From NCBI GenBank assembly GCA_951217055.1, contig OX578286.1, forward strand, positions 42,919,937-42,983,936: a DNA stretch of 64,000 bases. The letters run 5' to 3'. Each line of letters starts with the position of its first letter. Within the stretch, counting starts at the first letter, position 1. Under the pieces are notes generated by a model. The model worked only from the letters and a program-made list of their open reading frames with translations, was not told the DNA's origin and did no database searches. Positions 52,095 through 63,056 of this stretch are shown in pieces. The position numbers and the translations under genes were made by a program. This DNA comes from Gerris lacustris (lineage: Eukaryota > Arthropoda > Insecta > Hemiptera > Gerridae).

Positions 52095-52275
52095 TACAAT
52101 ATAGAGGTTTGTCACAAACCTCAATTACTTTTCAATCAAATATACCTATAGAGGTTTATAGCAAACCTCTATTACTTTAAAATTAATTCCATATAGAGGT
52201 TTATTACACATACTCGTATCTATTTCAAATCAATCTAAAATATATATAGAGGTTTAAGGCAAACCACTAATACTA
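52095..52275. repeat. Array of short hairpins GAGGTTT...AAACCTC
   Basis: ATAGAGGTTT followed a few bases later by AAACCTC(T) occurs near 52103 and 52153, a weakened version near 52246, and a half copy near 52193. The spacing is about 44-54 bp. Confidence 0.75.
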
Positions 52276-52429
52276 TGCGATCTTCATGGCTAGAGGTGGT
52301 TAGAGGTGGTTACCTATTTACAACAAAAATGCTTCATGAACTTGAGTAATCAAAGCGTCACTGGAGATCTTGTTACGTATTCAAAAGAAATCGTCTTCCC
52401 ACGTAATGCAATACTTTGATAAGAAACTT

Positions 52430-52860
52430 TAGGTACAAGCCCAAAGTTTAATGTTCAGATCCTATCACTGAGACTACTGTTTATATACTGATGTTGATAG
52501 TCTGTAGCGAACAAGTTGGCAACAATAGTACATTATAGTTCAATCGTACACATAACAGACTAGATCCTTTCACACTGACTTCTGCTTGTAAACATCTTAT
52601 CACTAAAACTTCCGCTTATATACTGATGATGCAGGTTACGGTTGAATAGTCTGTAGCGAACAAGTTGGCAACATTAGTACGGTATAGATTGATCGTACAC
52701 CCAACAAACTAAATCCTTTCACAGTGACATCTGTTTATAAACTGATGTTGCTGGTTAAGGTTGCATAGTCTGCAGGGAACAAGTTGGCAACATTAGTGCA
52801 CTATAGCTTAATCGTACAGACAACAACGATGCATAGTCTATAGCAAACAAGACTCGACTT
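52430..52860. repeat. Diverged tandem repeat, about 130-150-bp unit, 3 copies
   Basis: GTCTGTAGCGAACAAGTTGG and close variants head copies near 52500, 52650 and 52768, each followed by CAAC(A/T)TTAGTAC, AATCGTACA and GATCCTTTCACA-like blocks. Confidence 0.75.
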
Positions 52861-53689
52861 TTAATCCTGAAACTAGCTCATCTAGTAATTGTTAGAATAA
52901 AAAACAAAAGACAGGTACTTTTGCAAGAACCAAATCCTACATCAACTAAAAACCATAAAAAAAAAAATATGATGGTATTAAAAACTTTTATATATCAGCC
53001 AAAAATACATACTACAAATGAAACCTAAATTAAGAACCTAATCAACTAATTGGGTAGGATGATAAAAGTGCGTTCGTATTAGACTCGCAATAATTCCTTC
53101 TAACTTCAATATAATGCCATAAGTAGTGTTATTTTCTAAATGCACATTTCAATTGAATTTCAATTTGAGAACGTGACATCAAAACGTACAGGGGGTAATA
53201 AAAGGAAGAAATACCAGGCAATTACATTAATAATAATCAATAAGAACCAATAATATGATGCCATAAGAAGTGTTGCTCTCTATATGCACATTACAATTTG
53301 ATACCAATTTATGAAACTGATACAACTAATTAGAAAGACTATACGAATACAAGTTTCAGAATACAGTTCTTTTAATCCAGTCTCGATAATCCGAGTAAAA
53401 CGAGAGTTCATTGAAACAAGAAGGCCTCCCTGAATTAAACCCAATTAGGTGAGGACAGTGTTAGTACAGGTAGATTTGGATCTATATGATTTCATGGCGT
53501 CACCCAGTCTGAGCTGAGCAGCCGGGTTTAAATTCAAATTCAGAGAAGCCTCTTAATGTATTTCTTCTTCTTCAGTTCGATGCCAAATCTTAAACCGATA
53601 GCTTCGCTTAACATTTTTATACTGAGCCAACGAAAACATAACGAACTTCCGTTAGATGTGAAAGTAGATGCGTTGTCGCGTATAGATAA
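52861..53689. other. No gene recognised
   Basis: AT-rich; ATAATGCCATAAGTAGTGTT (about 53112) and ATGATGCCATAAGAAGTGTT (about 53254) mark a diverged duplication. The 94-codon frame at 53556-53840 reads into the 40-bp tandem repeat and is rejected. Confidence 0.45.
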
Positions 53690-53967
53690 GCCTCGTCCAG
53701 ACTGCCGAACCGAACAGAGAAATCGAGCCGAGCATTGGTGTCTGCGCAGGCCCAGTCTAAAGTGCGCCTGCGCATCTCACTCTGGGCATGCCCAGACTAA
53801 AGTGCACCTGCGCATCTCACTCTGGGCATGCCCAGACTAACGTGCGCCTGCGCATCTCACTCTGGGCATACCCAGACTAACCTGCGCCTGCGCGTCTTAC
53901 TCTGGGCATGCCCAGAGACCAATGTTCGGCTCGTTTCCTCTGTTTGGTTCGGCAGGCTGGACGAGGC
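53690..53967. mobile_element. 278-bp MITE containing a 40-bp tandem repeat
   Basis: GCCTCGTCCAG at 53690 and CTGGACGAGGC ending at 53967 are the tips; the inverted similarity continues for roughly 50 bp (CTGCCGAACC, CGAGCCGA, ACATTGG). Inside, CGCATCTCAC at 53771, 53811 and 53851 and CGCGTCTTAC at 53891 show a strict 40-bp period. Each unit has CTGGGCATGCCCAG and TGCGCCTGCGCA. Confidence 0.85.
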
Positions 53968-53972
53968 TTTAA

Positions 53973-54864
53973 CCCTAGAACGCTAACCATATTTTTTAAC
54001 CTCTTAAGACTAACCTTGAGTCATATTGACTCCTAAATCTATTATACCCAGTTTTATTAAAATATAAAGGCCTAATATGTACAATATTTTTTTAACACGT
54101 TTTAGTGCTAGTTGAAGGGACACTTGGGTGCTTTGTTTCCCATAAAAAACAATTTTTTCCTTTTAATTCCGGTTTTTCAATCTGGACTACTATTACATAT
54201 CCGGTATTGTTATCTACCGGAGTGGTTTTATTTACTTTTTTTATGTAACTTTTTTCTTTCCTTTTCTTTGGTTTTTCTATTTCGTAAATTGTTTCAATTA
54301 ATTTATCATTTTCCTCATCATCGCTGATGGGATCAAAAAAGGCATTTTCTATTTTCAAATCAGGGTCCAAATCACAATCGTCACCATTATTGTCGAATAC
54401 GCTCTTTTTCTTAATCGGTATCTGAATCGGTCATTTCCTTCATCAAGTGATAAATGTCGTTTGGATCATTGTATTTTTTCTCCATTATTTGACTATATTC
54501 ATATTCTATTAACTTTATATAATTTAGACATATAACGACAAGAAAATTATAACAATGTATACTTATAAATGAATAAATTACAATTATATTACCTTTAATT
54601 TGAAATAATTATTGAATTAAAAGTTATATAATATTTAATTTATAAGATTTAAAATGCCAAAATAAACAATAACACGACATACTATTCTAAAAAATACTAT
54701 TCTGCGTCAAAATGACCTACAAAAAATTTACGTGTAAGACTAAACAGGAGTCAAAAAGACTCCGTGACTGCAGAAAAACAAACGATATATCCTCTTTAGA
54801 ATCTGAATGTGAAACTGATAGAAGTGTGGAAGGGTCATTCAAGGGTGGGAGATAGCATAGCTAA
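53973..54864 (-). mobile_element. piggyBac element, left part only (in duplication copy 1)
   Basis: TTAA (53969-53972) is followed by CCCTAGAACGCTAACC. The sequence then equals 55131-56022. It is cut off by the duplication junction at 54864/54865, so no right end is present in this copy. Confidence 0.85.
54092..54485 (-). pseudogene. piggyBac-type transposase N-terminal remnant, copy 1
   Basis: A minus-strand start at 54485 gives MEKKYNDPNDIYHLMKEM and an acidic stretch, then a one-base frameshift at about 54412, then a 92-codon open frame (54370-54092). That frame ends in KNCFLWETKHPS and a Ser/Thr-rich tail; after a stop, an adjacent frame reads NIVH. An acidic N-terminus followed by a W-containing segment and NIV-H is the usual start of piggyBac transposases. 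The catalytic domain is absent. No function is expected. Confidence 0.65.
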
Positions 54865-56022
54865 GAACCGAACAGAGAAATCGAGCCGAGCATTGGTGTC
54901 TGCGCAGGCCCAGTCTAAAGTGCGCCTGCGCATCTCACTCTGGGCATGCCCAGACTAAAGTGCACCTGCGCATCTCACTCTGGGCATGCCCAGACTAACG
55001 TGCGCCTGCGCATCTCACTCTGGGCATACCCAGACTAACGTGCGCCTGCGCGTCTTACTCTGGGCATGCCCAGAGACCAATGTTCGGCTCGTTTCCTCTG
55101 TTTGGTTCGGCAGGCTGGACGAGGCTTTAACCCTAGAACGCTAACCATATTTTTTAACCTCTTAAGACTAACCTTGAGTCATATTGACTCCCAAATCTAT
55201 TATACCCAGTTTTATTAAAATATAAAGGCCTAATATGTACAATATTTTTTTAACACGTTTTAGTGCTAGTTGAAGGGACACTTGGGTGCTTTGTTTCCCA
55301 TAAAAAACAATTTTTTCCTTTTAATTCCGGTTTTTCAATCTGGACTACTATTACATATCCGGTATTGTTATCTACCGGAGTGGTTTTATTTACTTTTTTT
55401 ATGTAACTTTTTTCTTTCCTTTTCTTTGGTTTTTCTATTTCGTAAATTGTTTCAATTAATTTATCATTTTCCTCATCATCGCTGATGGGATCAAAAAAGG
55501 CATTTTCTATTTTCAAATCAGGGTCCAAATCACAATCGTCACCATTATTGTCGAATACGCTCTTTTTCTTAATCGGTATCTGAATCGGTCATTTCCTTCA
55601 TCAAGTGATAAATGTCGTTTGGATCATTGTATTTTTTCTCCATTATTTGACTATATTCATATTCTATTAACTTTATATAATTTAGACATATAACGACAAG
55701 AAAATTATAACAATTTATACTTATAAATGAATAAATTACAATTATATTACCTTTAATTTGAAATAATTATTGAATTAAAAGTTATATAATATTTAATTTA
55801 TAAGATTTAAAATGCCAAAATAAACAATAACACGACATACTATTCTAAAAAATACTATTCTGCGTCAAAATGACCTACAAAAAATTTACGTGTAAGACTA
55901 AACAGGAGTCAAAAAGACTCCGTGACTGCAGAAAAACAAACGATATATCCTCTTTAGAATCTGAATGTGAAACTGATAGAAGTGTGGAAGGGTCATTCAA
56001 GGGTGGGAGATAGCATAGCTAA
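54865..56022. repeat. 1158-bp tandem duplication, copy 2
   Basis: Copy 2 follows copy 1 without a spacer. Differences I noticed: C/T in CCCAAATCT at about 55190, G/C in the 40-bp repeat and G/T near 55715. Confidence 0.95.
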
Positions 56023-56112
56023 GAGGTGGGAGTTCTGTGTTTTACAGACACCGTGCATTCGTAGTTGAAAAAAAAATGGGAGTCATTTTGACTCCAGGTT
56101 AGCTTTCTAGGG
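55131..56112 (-). mobile_element. piggyBac non-autonomous element, 982 bp, both ends present
   Basis: Left CCCTAGAACGCTAACC and right GGTTAGCTTTCTAGGG are inverted with one mismatch. TTAA lies immediately outside on both sides (55127-55130 and 56113-56116). Subterminal near-palindromes GAGTCATATTGACTC and GAGTCATTTTGACTC lie inside each end. TTAA duplications and CCCTAGAA tips are diagnostic of piggyBac. Confidence 0.9.
55250..55643 (-). pseudogene. piggyBac-type transposase N-terminal remnant, copy 2
   Basis: Same as the remnant in copy 1, with the same frameshift and stop, so the damage predates the duplication. Inside the 982-bp element it reads away from the right end. Confidence 0.65.
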
Positions 56113-56116
56113 TTAA

Positions 56117-57466
56117 AGGCGAGTCACTGAAAACAATTGCACGAGAGTAAGGAGAGTAAAATGTGGGTTATTAGAAACAGAAAAGGATGATATTATTTTA
56201 AAACCAAATAATATGAATAAAACATTATTACGTATTATCTTTCAATAAAAAATTAAAAAGTAGTATTCCAAAATCACAATATTCATAAATTTCCAATAAT
56301 CCGAGATTATGGTAATATGAGTAAGCGCTGGTCCCATCCAACTTCATTTCAACTCGAGACTCAACTGTAGTAATATTTTCAAGATTAATTAATAGTCTGC
56401 TTGTAAATTTAAACATCGTGTTTAAAAACACTAAATAATTCTTAAACTGAGAAGGTTAAAAGTATAAGAATCATTTCTTTACTCTTAAGACAAAAATATA
56501 TCAGGAAAACATAAAAAAAAGCACAAAAAACATTTTCAACTCGAAAAGGAATTTAAATTGGTATTCGAAAATGATTAGAGAAGATATTAGAAACAAATAA
56601 AATATTTAATCCAACAAGATTAATGTAGCTTTTGTAGAAAGTTTAAAAAAAAAAAATAAATAAATAATGAAACCACAATTTTTTAAAAAATGTGGGTGGA
56701 AGGCTTTATATGAGGCCGCAATTCTGTAAGTGGAAGGGTAGAAGAAAATGGATGTTTCTGCAGTTTTGTAAGCAATCTAAAAGAATGGATTTTTGAGAAA
56801 AAAATGAGACCTCTTGCATTTCAATAATGGTTTTCTATATAAATTTTATACTTAAAAACAAGAAATAACCATTCTATGTCTGGTGAAAAAAAAATAAAAT
56901 TAGTACCCCACCCTCTGCTCATCGTCCTTTTTAATTTTATTTTTTAAAAAAGATTTACCATCTTGTACTGTTGCGGTTTAAATAAGTCCTTCCACCTACA
57001 ATGGGTGGGAAAAAAAAGATTCAAGAAAGGATGGCGTAGGGTCAAAAGGTCCTTGGAAGACTATCGAGTCCTGGCGGGGGTCTCCTGCGTTCTATTCTGT
57101 ATAAGGATGAAAAGAAAAAAAAAGAGAAAATTCTTAATACATCCTTTTGAAGATTTCTTTTAAAAACAAGGCATTGGGGAGGATAGAGGGGTTTTGGTCA
57201 AAATGTACATTAGTGATTCCTCTCACTAGCTGAGGGGATCATCATCTCGCTCGAGACAAGCTTTTTCCTTATTGGCTGACTCTTCTAATCCTTCCAGCAC
57301 CTCCGCATTACAAATTAATTCTCGTCTTGCTTATCGAGAAACCACCTATTTTTTTTCTTTTGTTTTAAAAAGTCTCATATGCTCAGAATTTTTCTAATAA
57401 CTTAATGGAGTGAATGAGGACGAAAATAAGTTAGGATCTACAACATTCTTTTAATCTTAATCCTTA
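56117..57466. other. No gene recognised
   Basis: AT-rich; no repeat or coding domain found. Frames at 56228-56431 and 56963-57163 are short and featureless. Confidence 0.45.
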
Positions 57467-57721
57467 AGTATTTTGAGATTTTTGATGGATTTACACGTTT
57501 TGAAGTCCCCTGACTCCAAAAAAGTGGTTTTTATAAAAATGTCAGTCAGTCGTCTGTACAGACGCGAGGAGCCTAAACTACTGGGCCGAATTTGACGAAA
57601 TTCGGCACTCATGTTCAGAAAGATTATACTTTCGATGCGAAAACGAGAAATGAATTTTAGAACGTGAATAAAAATTATTTCTCACAAACGGTTACGATTT
57701 TGATAAATTCGGAGATGTCTA
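57467..57721 (-). mobile_element. HINE-A fragment (truncated both ends)
   Basis: GATGGATTTACACGTTTTGA, CAGTCAGTCGTCTGTACAGA, GAATTTGACGAAATTCGGCA; joins directly to the next copy in the same orientation. Confidence 0.7.
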
Positions 57722-58292
57722 TTTTACTTTCTTATATAAAGAGGAAGTATTGTGATGACGCGAAAAGTCTATTTTGAGGATATTTTGATGGACTTACACG
57801 AATTTAAGTCCCCTGACTCCAAAAAAGTGGTTTAAAAAACATTTCTGTCGTCTGTGCAGACGCGAGGGGCTGAAATTCACGAAATTTGGCGTACATGTTC
57901 AGAAAGATCATACTTCGAGGTGAAAACGAGAAATAAAGTTTAGCTGTAAATTGGGAAGCGCTACCCTTGTAAAATCTGAAAAGTGAATAAAAATTACGGA
58001 TCGGACGATTTTGATAAAAAAAAATCTAAATTTTAGTCCAATTAAATACAAATTTAACGATATAAGCCGTTTTCCAGGAAAAAATCTAGATCCGGAGAAA
58101 ATTCTTCAGACGCGGATGGAGAGAGGCCGGGTTTGATTCCCCGCCGAGGAAAAGTTATTTCTATGATAAATTTTGATAAAATGTTCAATAATAATTAAAC
58201 CAACGAAAAACTCAAAAACTAATGAATGGAAAATACTGGGCTAATTAATTATAAACTCGTATATGAGAAAGTTTGTCTCGGACCGATTTCTT
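57722..58292 (-). mobile_element. HINE-A copy 9 (diverged, nearly complete)
   Basis: ACTTTCTTATATAAAGAGGA hairpin, ATTGTGATGACGCG, ATTTCTGTCGTCTGTGCAGA, T-arm-like GGGTTTGATTCCCCGCC and the end GTTTGTCTCGGACCGATTTC. A further terminal fragment is at 58450-58492. Confidence 0.7.
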
Positions 58293-59130
58293 TTTTTGAT
58301 AATATGTCAAAATTGTTTTTATTCTTACATGTATACAAATATTAATTTAGCAAAATTTAATAAGAACAGATGGCTAAAAATATGATGGGACTATCTGTGG
58401 ATTTGACAAACTAGCCAAATTTCTTGAAAATCAGATGAGGACTTTCAAAGTTATATGAGAAAGTTTGTCAGTGTTTCCTTAGACCGATTTTTAATTCTTT
58501 ATTTAACAAGATCACATAATCAAGAAATCAGTCCGATAGTAAAAATTTGAATCACACAATAGCTAGGTTTACATGGTGTATTGAAAACTATCAAAATACC
58601 GTATCTATCCATGTAAACGCAGCGAATTTAATCTATTTCATTTCAATGTCAGTACACCAAAATCTGGTACTGTATCGTATTGAACACACCTTCAGTTTAC
58701 AAACACCTTACTATATTAATATCGTATTAACCCTTTAAGGTTTACGGGACATATGTGTCCCGTAATTTTACTGGCCCATTTCATAGGCACAGTCTTTTTT
58801 TGTTGCAGCAAAATTGTACATTTAGTCTTTGTACATACCTATATTATTTATAAAAAATATCATATAAATGATTGAATATTTTTTTTTAGTATTAAAATAC
58901 ATATATATATAACGAAAAAAACCTTGTTTATTTAGGATTTTTTATTTTTTATATTTATTTAAAATATAAATAAATAAAAAATAATAATAATATATTTGAG
59001 TTAAGATAACATAAGAGTAGGCAAAAATAATTTTTCATTGATTAATTTTGCTGAGTAGTGACTTCTACAGAGATTTTATCTTGTTGGGACACAGGTGTCC
59101 CTGTGGACGGTAAAGGTATATTTTACTCGA

Positions 59131-59551
59131 CAGTGGCGTATCCAGCGGCTAGGTCTGGGGGGCACATTCTGAGTCAGTTTCTATTGGGGGGGGGGGGGGG
59201 GGAATTGTAGTGGTAATCAACAAAGCAGCTGCCCCCCCCCCCCCCCCCCCCAAAAAAAAAAACTCCGCTCCCAAGTAACACAAACTGTTTTAGAACGTAT
59301 TCGTATGAAAATGTTATGCAGATGGGCGTCGTCTGCAGTAAATTATTGGGGGGGGGGTTTATGGTGGGGAGTCCGGAAAATTTTGAAAATATGACCTCTC
59401 AAAACAGCACTTTTATGCATTTCTGAGGTGAAATTGAATATGAGGTTAAAGTAAAAAATGTGTATTAAAAAAATATATATGTATATGACGGTACATTTTT
59501 TAACTCTATTGGGTCTGGGGGCAGTACCCCCCCCCCCTTGATACGCCACTG
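59131..59551. mobile_element. hAT MITE, 421 bp, inside the piggyBac element
   Basis: CAGTGGCGTATCCAG and TTGATACGCCACTG ends with 8-bp flanks TTACTCGA and TTACACGA (one mismatch). G and C runs lie at 59185-59201, 59233-59250 and 59531-59537, a feature shared with the hAT at 25268. Confidence 0.85.
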
Positions 59552-59814
59552 TTACACGATAAGTTAGATTGGCCACTTGCTTAATTTATTCATATAATCT
59601 TTTCAAGAGGCTATGATTTGTTTTTTTATATTATATTATTCTACATTATCTATGATTATCCCCCCTCTAAACTATATCTTATCTAGTTTTAGACAATCAG
59701 ATTAATATTTTTTTGACTTTATATTTAGTATTTGCATTGATTTCGAACTGTGAACTTCACTAGTTCAATAAAAAAAGAAACGTCAAGGCACGAAAAAAAA
59801 TCGTATAAATATAT

Positions 59815-60112
59815 GAAATAAGTCAAGAAGAAATAAGGCAACTTCTTCTTGCTGAAGATAGTGATGACGAAGATGGTTTTTTTTTAGCCAGTTTGTCTAC
59901 GTTGCAGTACGGGCAATATGTTACTAGAGGTCTGATTGGGGATTTTTTAAATAGGCAGAAATCTATTCCTCAATGAATCGTTGCAAAAAGGAAACACTCT
60001 GAAGTCATAACCAGTCCTCAATACAAGTGAAAGAACACGTTGCGTGCAGTGTTCATAACAATAGAACAAATAACTTCTGTTCAGTTTGCCAAATTCATTT
60101 ATGTCTACAGGT
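59815..60112 (+). pseudogene. piggyBac transposase remnant: N-terminus joined to C-terminal Cys-rich end
   Basis: 59830-59880 reads EIRQLLLAEDSDDEDGF, the acidic start typical of piggyBac transposases. Near 60038 TRCVQCS and, after a frameshift, FCSVCQIHLC form the CxxC...CxxC...H/C pattern of their C-terminal zinc-binding domain. The region between is only about 160 bp, so the catalytic DDD domain is deleted. Non-functional. Confidence 0.7.
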
Positions 60113-60844
60113 GAAAATAGTTTTTTTGAATTTCACAATGAATAACATATAAATTTAATATTCTTTGATTTATTACTGCAATTCCTTTATTTGCTATTAT
60201 TATTATTTTATATATATATATGCTTAGTTTAAATAAAAATAATAATTTGCGTTAATTATTATAATTTTTTTTTTTAAATATAGTTTGTTTCGTTTTTTAT
60301 AATATAAAGCTTAATTAATCTTGGATTTCTTATTTCCTTCTCCTGTGCATTGGCAGACTGAGTACGTCCCTAACGGTCCACAGGGACAAATATGTCCCAA
60401 GCTACCCCCCCCCTATCCTAGACCACAGATATTTAAAATTATGGTTATTTTGTCTTATTCAGATACAATTAATACCATTTTGCTAAATAAAAGTATTTAA
60501 AAAATTCTAGTTCTCTTATGGACCTTAAAGGGTTAAGGCATGCAGAGTTTTATATTTTTTCCTCTGGATAACCCGACACATCGACCGTAATAACCTTCTT
60601 TGAAGCCATCATAATTATCACGTGTCAAAATCAGCTGTTTTCTAATGACGTCAGAACTTTATCCAAATACTTTTAAATACCATCTTAATACAGTCACGTA
60701 AACAGATATAATTAGAAGACAGTAAATACACCGTGTAAACGTAGCTAATAATTTATTATTAACCTTACTAAAATGGTTTCAACAAATTATTGTTTTACAT
60801 TTCGATCCTCAGCTAAATCAGATTTAAGTTCATACCTGGTCAAC

Positions 60845-61015
60845 TTGATTTTTCACAGGAAAACTACTTGTATGGTTAAATTCTTATTTAAATGGACTAC
60901 CTTTAAGAATTTATGAAATTAAAATTTTCGGAACTGTTTTTTAGGAATCATTTATTGTGTTTTTGGGGTGAAGCACCCCCAAATTTAAAGCTCACATTCA
61001 TCTCTCACTATTCTT
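60845..61015 (+). mobile_element. HINE-A fragment
   Basis: AAATGGACTACCTTTAAGAA, CGGAACTGTTTTTTAGGAAT and GTTTTTGGGGTGAAGCACCC follow the HINE-A middle section. Both ends missing. Confidence 0.55.
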
Positions 61016-61176
61016 CAGTCTGTATGTTGTGGGAATATATTTATGTAATAAATAAATATCAGTTTGCAGTTAATATAACTCAATAAATAATCTCAGAAGA
61101 GTTAAAACAAACTAGGTCTTGATGTCCGTTATAGTGAGTCACTTTTGAAGGGGAGTTATTTAAATTGGTAGGTATT

Positions 61177-61398
61177 TCTTTAGATTGTTACTCCCCAATG
61201 TTGTTTTATAATATAAATGACTGATTAAATAACTATTAAGTCAAAGGGATGTTTAGTACAATGTACTTAGGGACAAAGGAATATCACACTTCTGTTTCTA
61301 TAAGGGGAGTAACAGTCTAAAGAAGAACATTACGAACACCTTCTTTAGATTGTTACTCCCCTCCGATTTGTTACAAGGGGAGTAACAATCTATAGAAG
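61177..61398. mobile_element. Foldback MITE family G, copy 2
   Basis: A 149-bp element (61177-61325; TTCTTTAGATTGTTACTCCC to GGGGAGTAACAGTCTAAAGA) followed by a hairpin of the same termini (61340-61398). Inverted relative to 22537-22755; the internal sequence matches (ATGACTGATTAAATAACTAT against its complement). Confidence 0.75.
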
Positions 61399-61622
61399 TG
61401 CCTTTAAATTAAGGTTTCTTTGCGTTTGTTGTTTAGTGTACGCTATTTAGAATATTTTTTGCTAGATAAAACTATATGAAAATTCATGGAGGTTAAACAT
61501 TTAATTAATGTTTTTTCCCCGTTTTCTTAGATAAAATTATTTTTTTTGAAAATTGTGATTTATATATGTATTTGACTCAGGAACTCTAAAAGTTGTAAAT
61601 TAATTTTACATTTTATCTCAGA

Positions 61623-61862
61623 CTAAAAAAAGAACCTATGTTTTATAATTTAATAAGAATATTTTTAACTTTATTTTAATCAAAAAAATATAATCATATT
61701 TTTATTATTTTACCGTTATTTATTGACATAAGTAACAAATACTATTTGGGTACGTCGCAGCCATAATGTTATTTTAAGTGGAGTAGTTTTGTGCCTTAAA
61801 TAATTATTCTGAAATTTTGTGAAGTTTTAGAGCTTTATAATTAAAGTTATTGAAGGGTATAC
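61623..61862 (+). repeat. Repeat family H, copy 2
   Basis: Matches 46493-46730 throughout (ATATTTTTAACTTTATTTTA, GCCATAATGTTATTTTAAGT, TTAAAGTTATTGAAG). Confidence 0.7.
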
Positions 61863-63056
61863 AGGATAATTTGGGAATATATATTTTATTATTATTATTA
61901 TTTATTTAACTTATTTATTATAACATTTAAATGGGATTATTGTTAGGTTTGTTTGCAGGTGTTTAAACAGGTATACAAGGCGGTCTGTGGGCTGGCTTAT
62001 GAAAGTAACAATCTGGCATTTACTTAGTGTAAGCTGAGGCAAAACAGAAAACCTCAATTTGGTCGGATACAAGTCCTTCCATTACAAGTTTTTTCTATTG
62101 GCAGTTATCATTTTCGTTTGTGACTTTCTGGTAGTGAGAGTTCTCCTAATTTTGTAATTTGAGTCTAAGAGGAGTAATTTATTTTTAAAATCTTAATACA
62201 ATCTCTTCATATAAGTACCTATACTTCATATACACATATAAATTACTCAAAGTATATAGGTAAAACATATAATATTAAATTTGCCAACACACTTCAACAG
62301 GCTTGTTGAGCTTAATACAATGAAAGTTTAATACAAAATAAGCTTAAACGAAAAAACCTCTCATAAAAAAAAAATAATTTACAAATTTAAAACCGTAATT
62401 TTTTTAAAAAAATAGTTAAACGTTTAAATAACTACTTGTTCTAAAAAGATGTGTTTTTAAAGAGATACTTAAATAGATAGGTTTTTAAAGAGAGATTGTT
62501 CAAAAGAAAAAAAAAATCATAATTTTGTTCTTTTTACTTCAACTGATTTTTTTATTAGACCGCTCTTTATGCTCTTAGTTATTAAGGGGGAGAGAAAAAA
62601 GCTACAGAAATATGAATCTGTTTAGTACGTTTTCTAAGTGAAAGCCGGTGTTCTGTTCTTTGTATTCGAGTAAAATAGACGAAGGAATATTGTTTTAAAT
62701 AGACGAGAAAAGATTTTACGAGTCTAAACCTTGCCATTAGAAGAGCTTTGTTTTACAGAAATAGGTATATTTTATAATTTATTTTCACTTCTAACCAATA
62801 ATGAAAAGAAACAGTACCTTCTTTATTAAGAGCCTTTCTCGCGTTGCTAAAGTTAAAAAGCTTTTTAAGAAATTTATTTATATTTAAAAAGTGTGAACAT
62901 AATTAGCTTTTAATTGGACAAGAAAAAAGATGTATAAATTTAAAAGTTTATTAGACATATATTTATAGTAAGGGAGGCCGGGGAAAGTTAATTCTTTTAT
63001 GACCATATGGTTCAAATTCAATCGAAATTAAATATATATATATCGTTTAATTTTGG
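61863..63056. other. No gene recognised
   Basis: AT-rich sequence without supported features. Confidence 0.45.

Larger units (their letters stand above)
53707..54864. repeat. 1158-bp tandem duplication, copy 1
   Basis: From GAACCGAACAGAG in the MITE, across the left piggyBac end (53973), to GCATAGCTAA. By eye it differs from copy 2 at only a few bases. Confidence 0.95.
58731..60532 (+). mobile_element. piggyBac deletion derivative, 1802 bp
   Basis: TTAA (58727-58730 and 60533-60536) flanks CCCTTTAAGGT at the left and ACCTTAAAGGG at the right. Subterminal near-palindromes GGGACATATGTGTCCC (58744), GGGACACAGGTGTCCC (59087) and GGGACAAATATGTCCC (about 60383) are present. Transposase scraps lie at 59815-60112, and a hAT MITE is inserted at 59131-59551. 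Confidence 0.88.
58562..60745. mobile_element. Outer MITE (TA-flanked) split by a piggyBac element
   Basis: GCTAGGTTTACATGGTGTAT at 58562 and the inverted ATACACCGTGTAAACGTAGC ending at 60745 differ at two positions. TA lies on both sides (58560-58561 and 60746-60747), as in Tc1/mariner-type elements. The native element is about 0.4 kb; the rest is the piggyBac insertion. Confidence 0.7.

Noticed and set aside
54092..54370. 92-codon minus-strand frame as a host gene (with an identical copy at 55250-55528)
   Set aside because: It lies between TTAA-flanked piggyBac ends, has a frameshifted N-terminal extension and runs into NIVH after a stop, so it is a transposase remnant.
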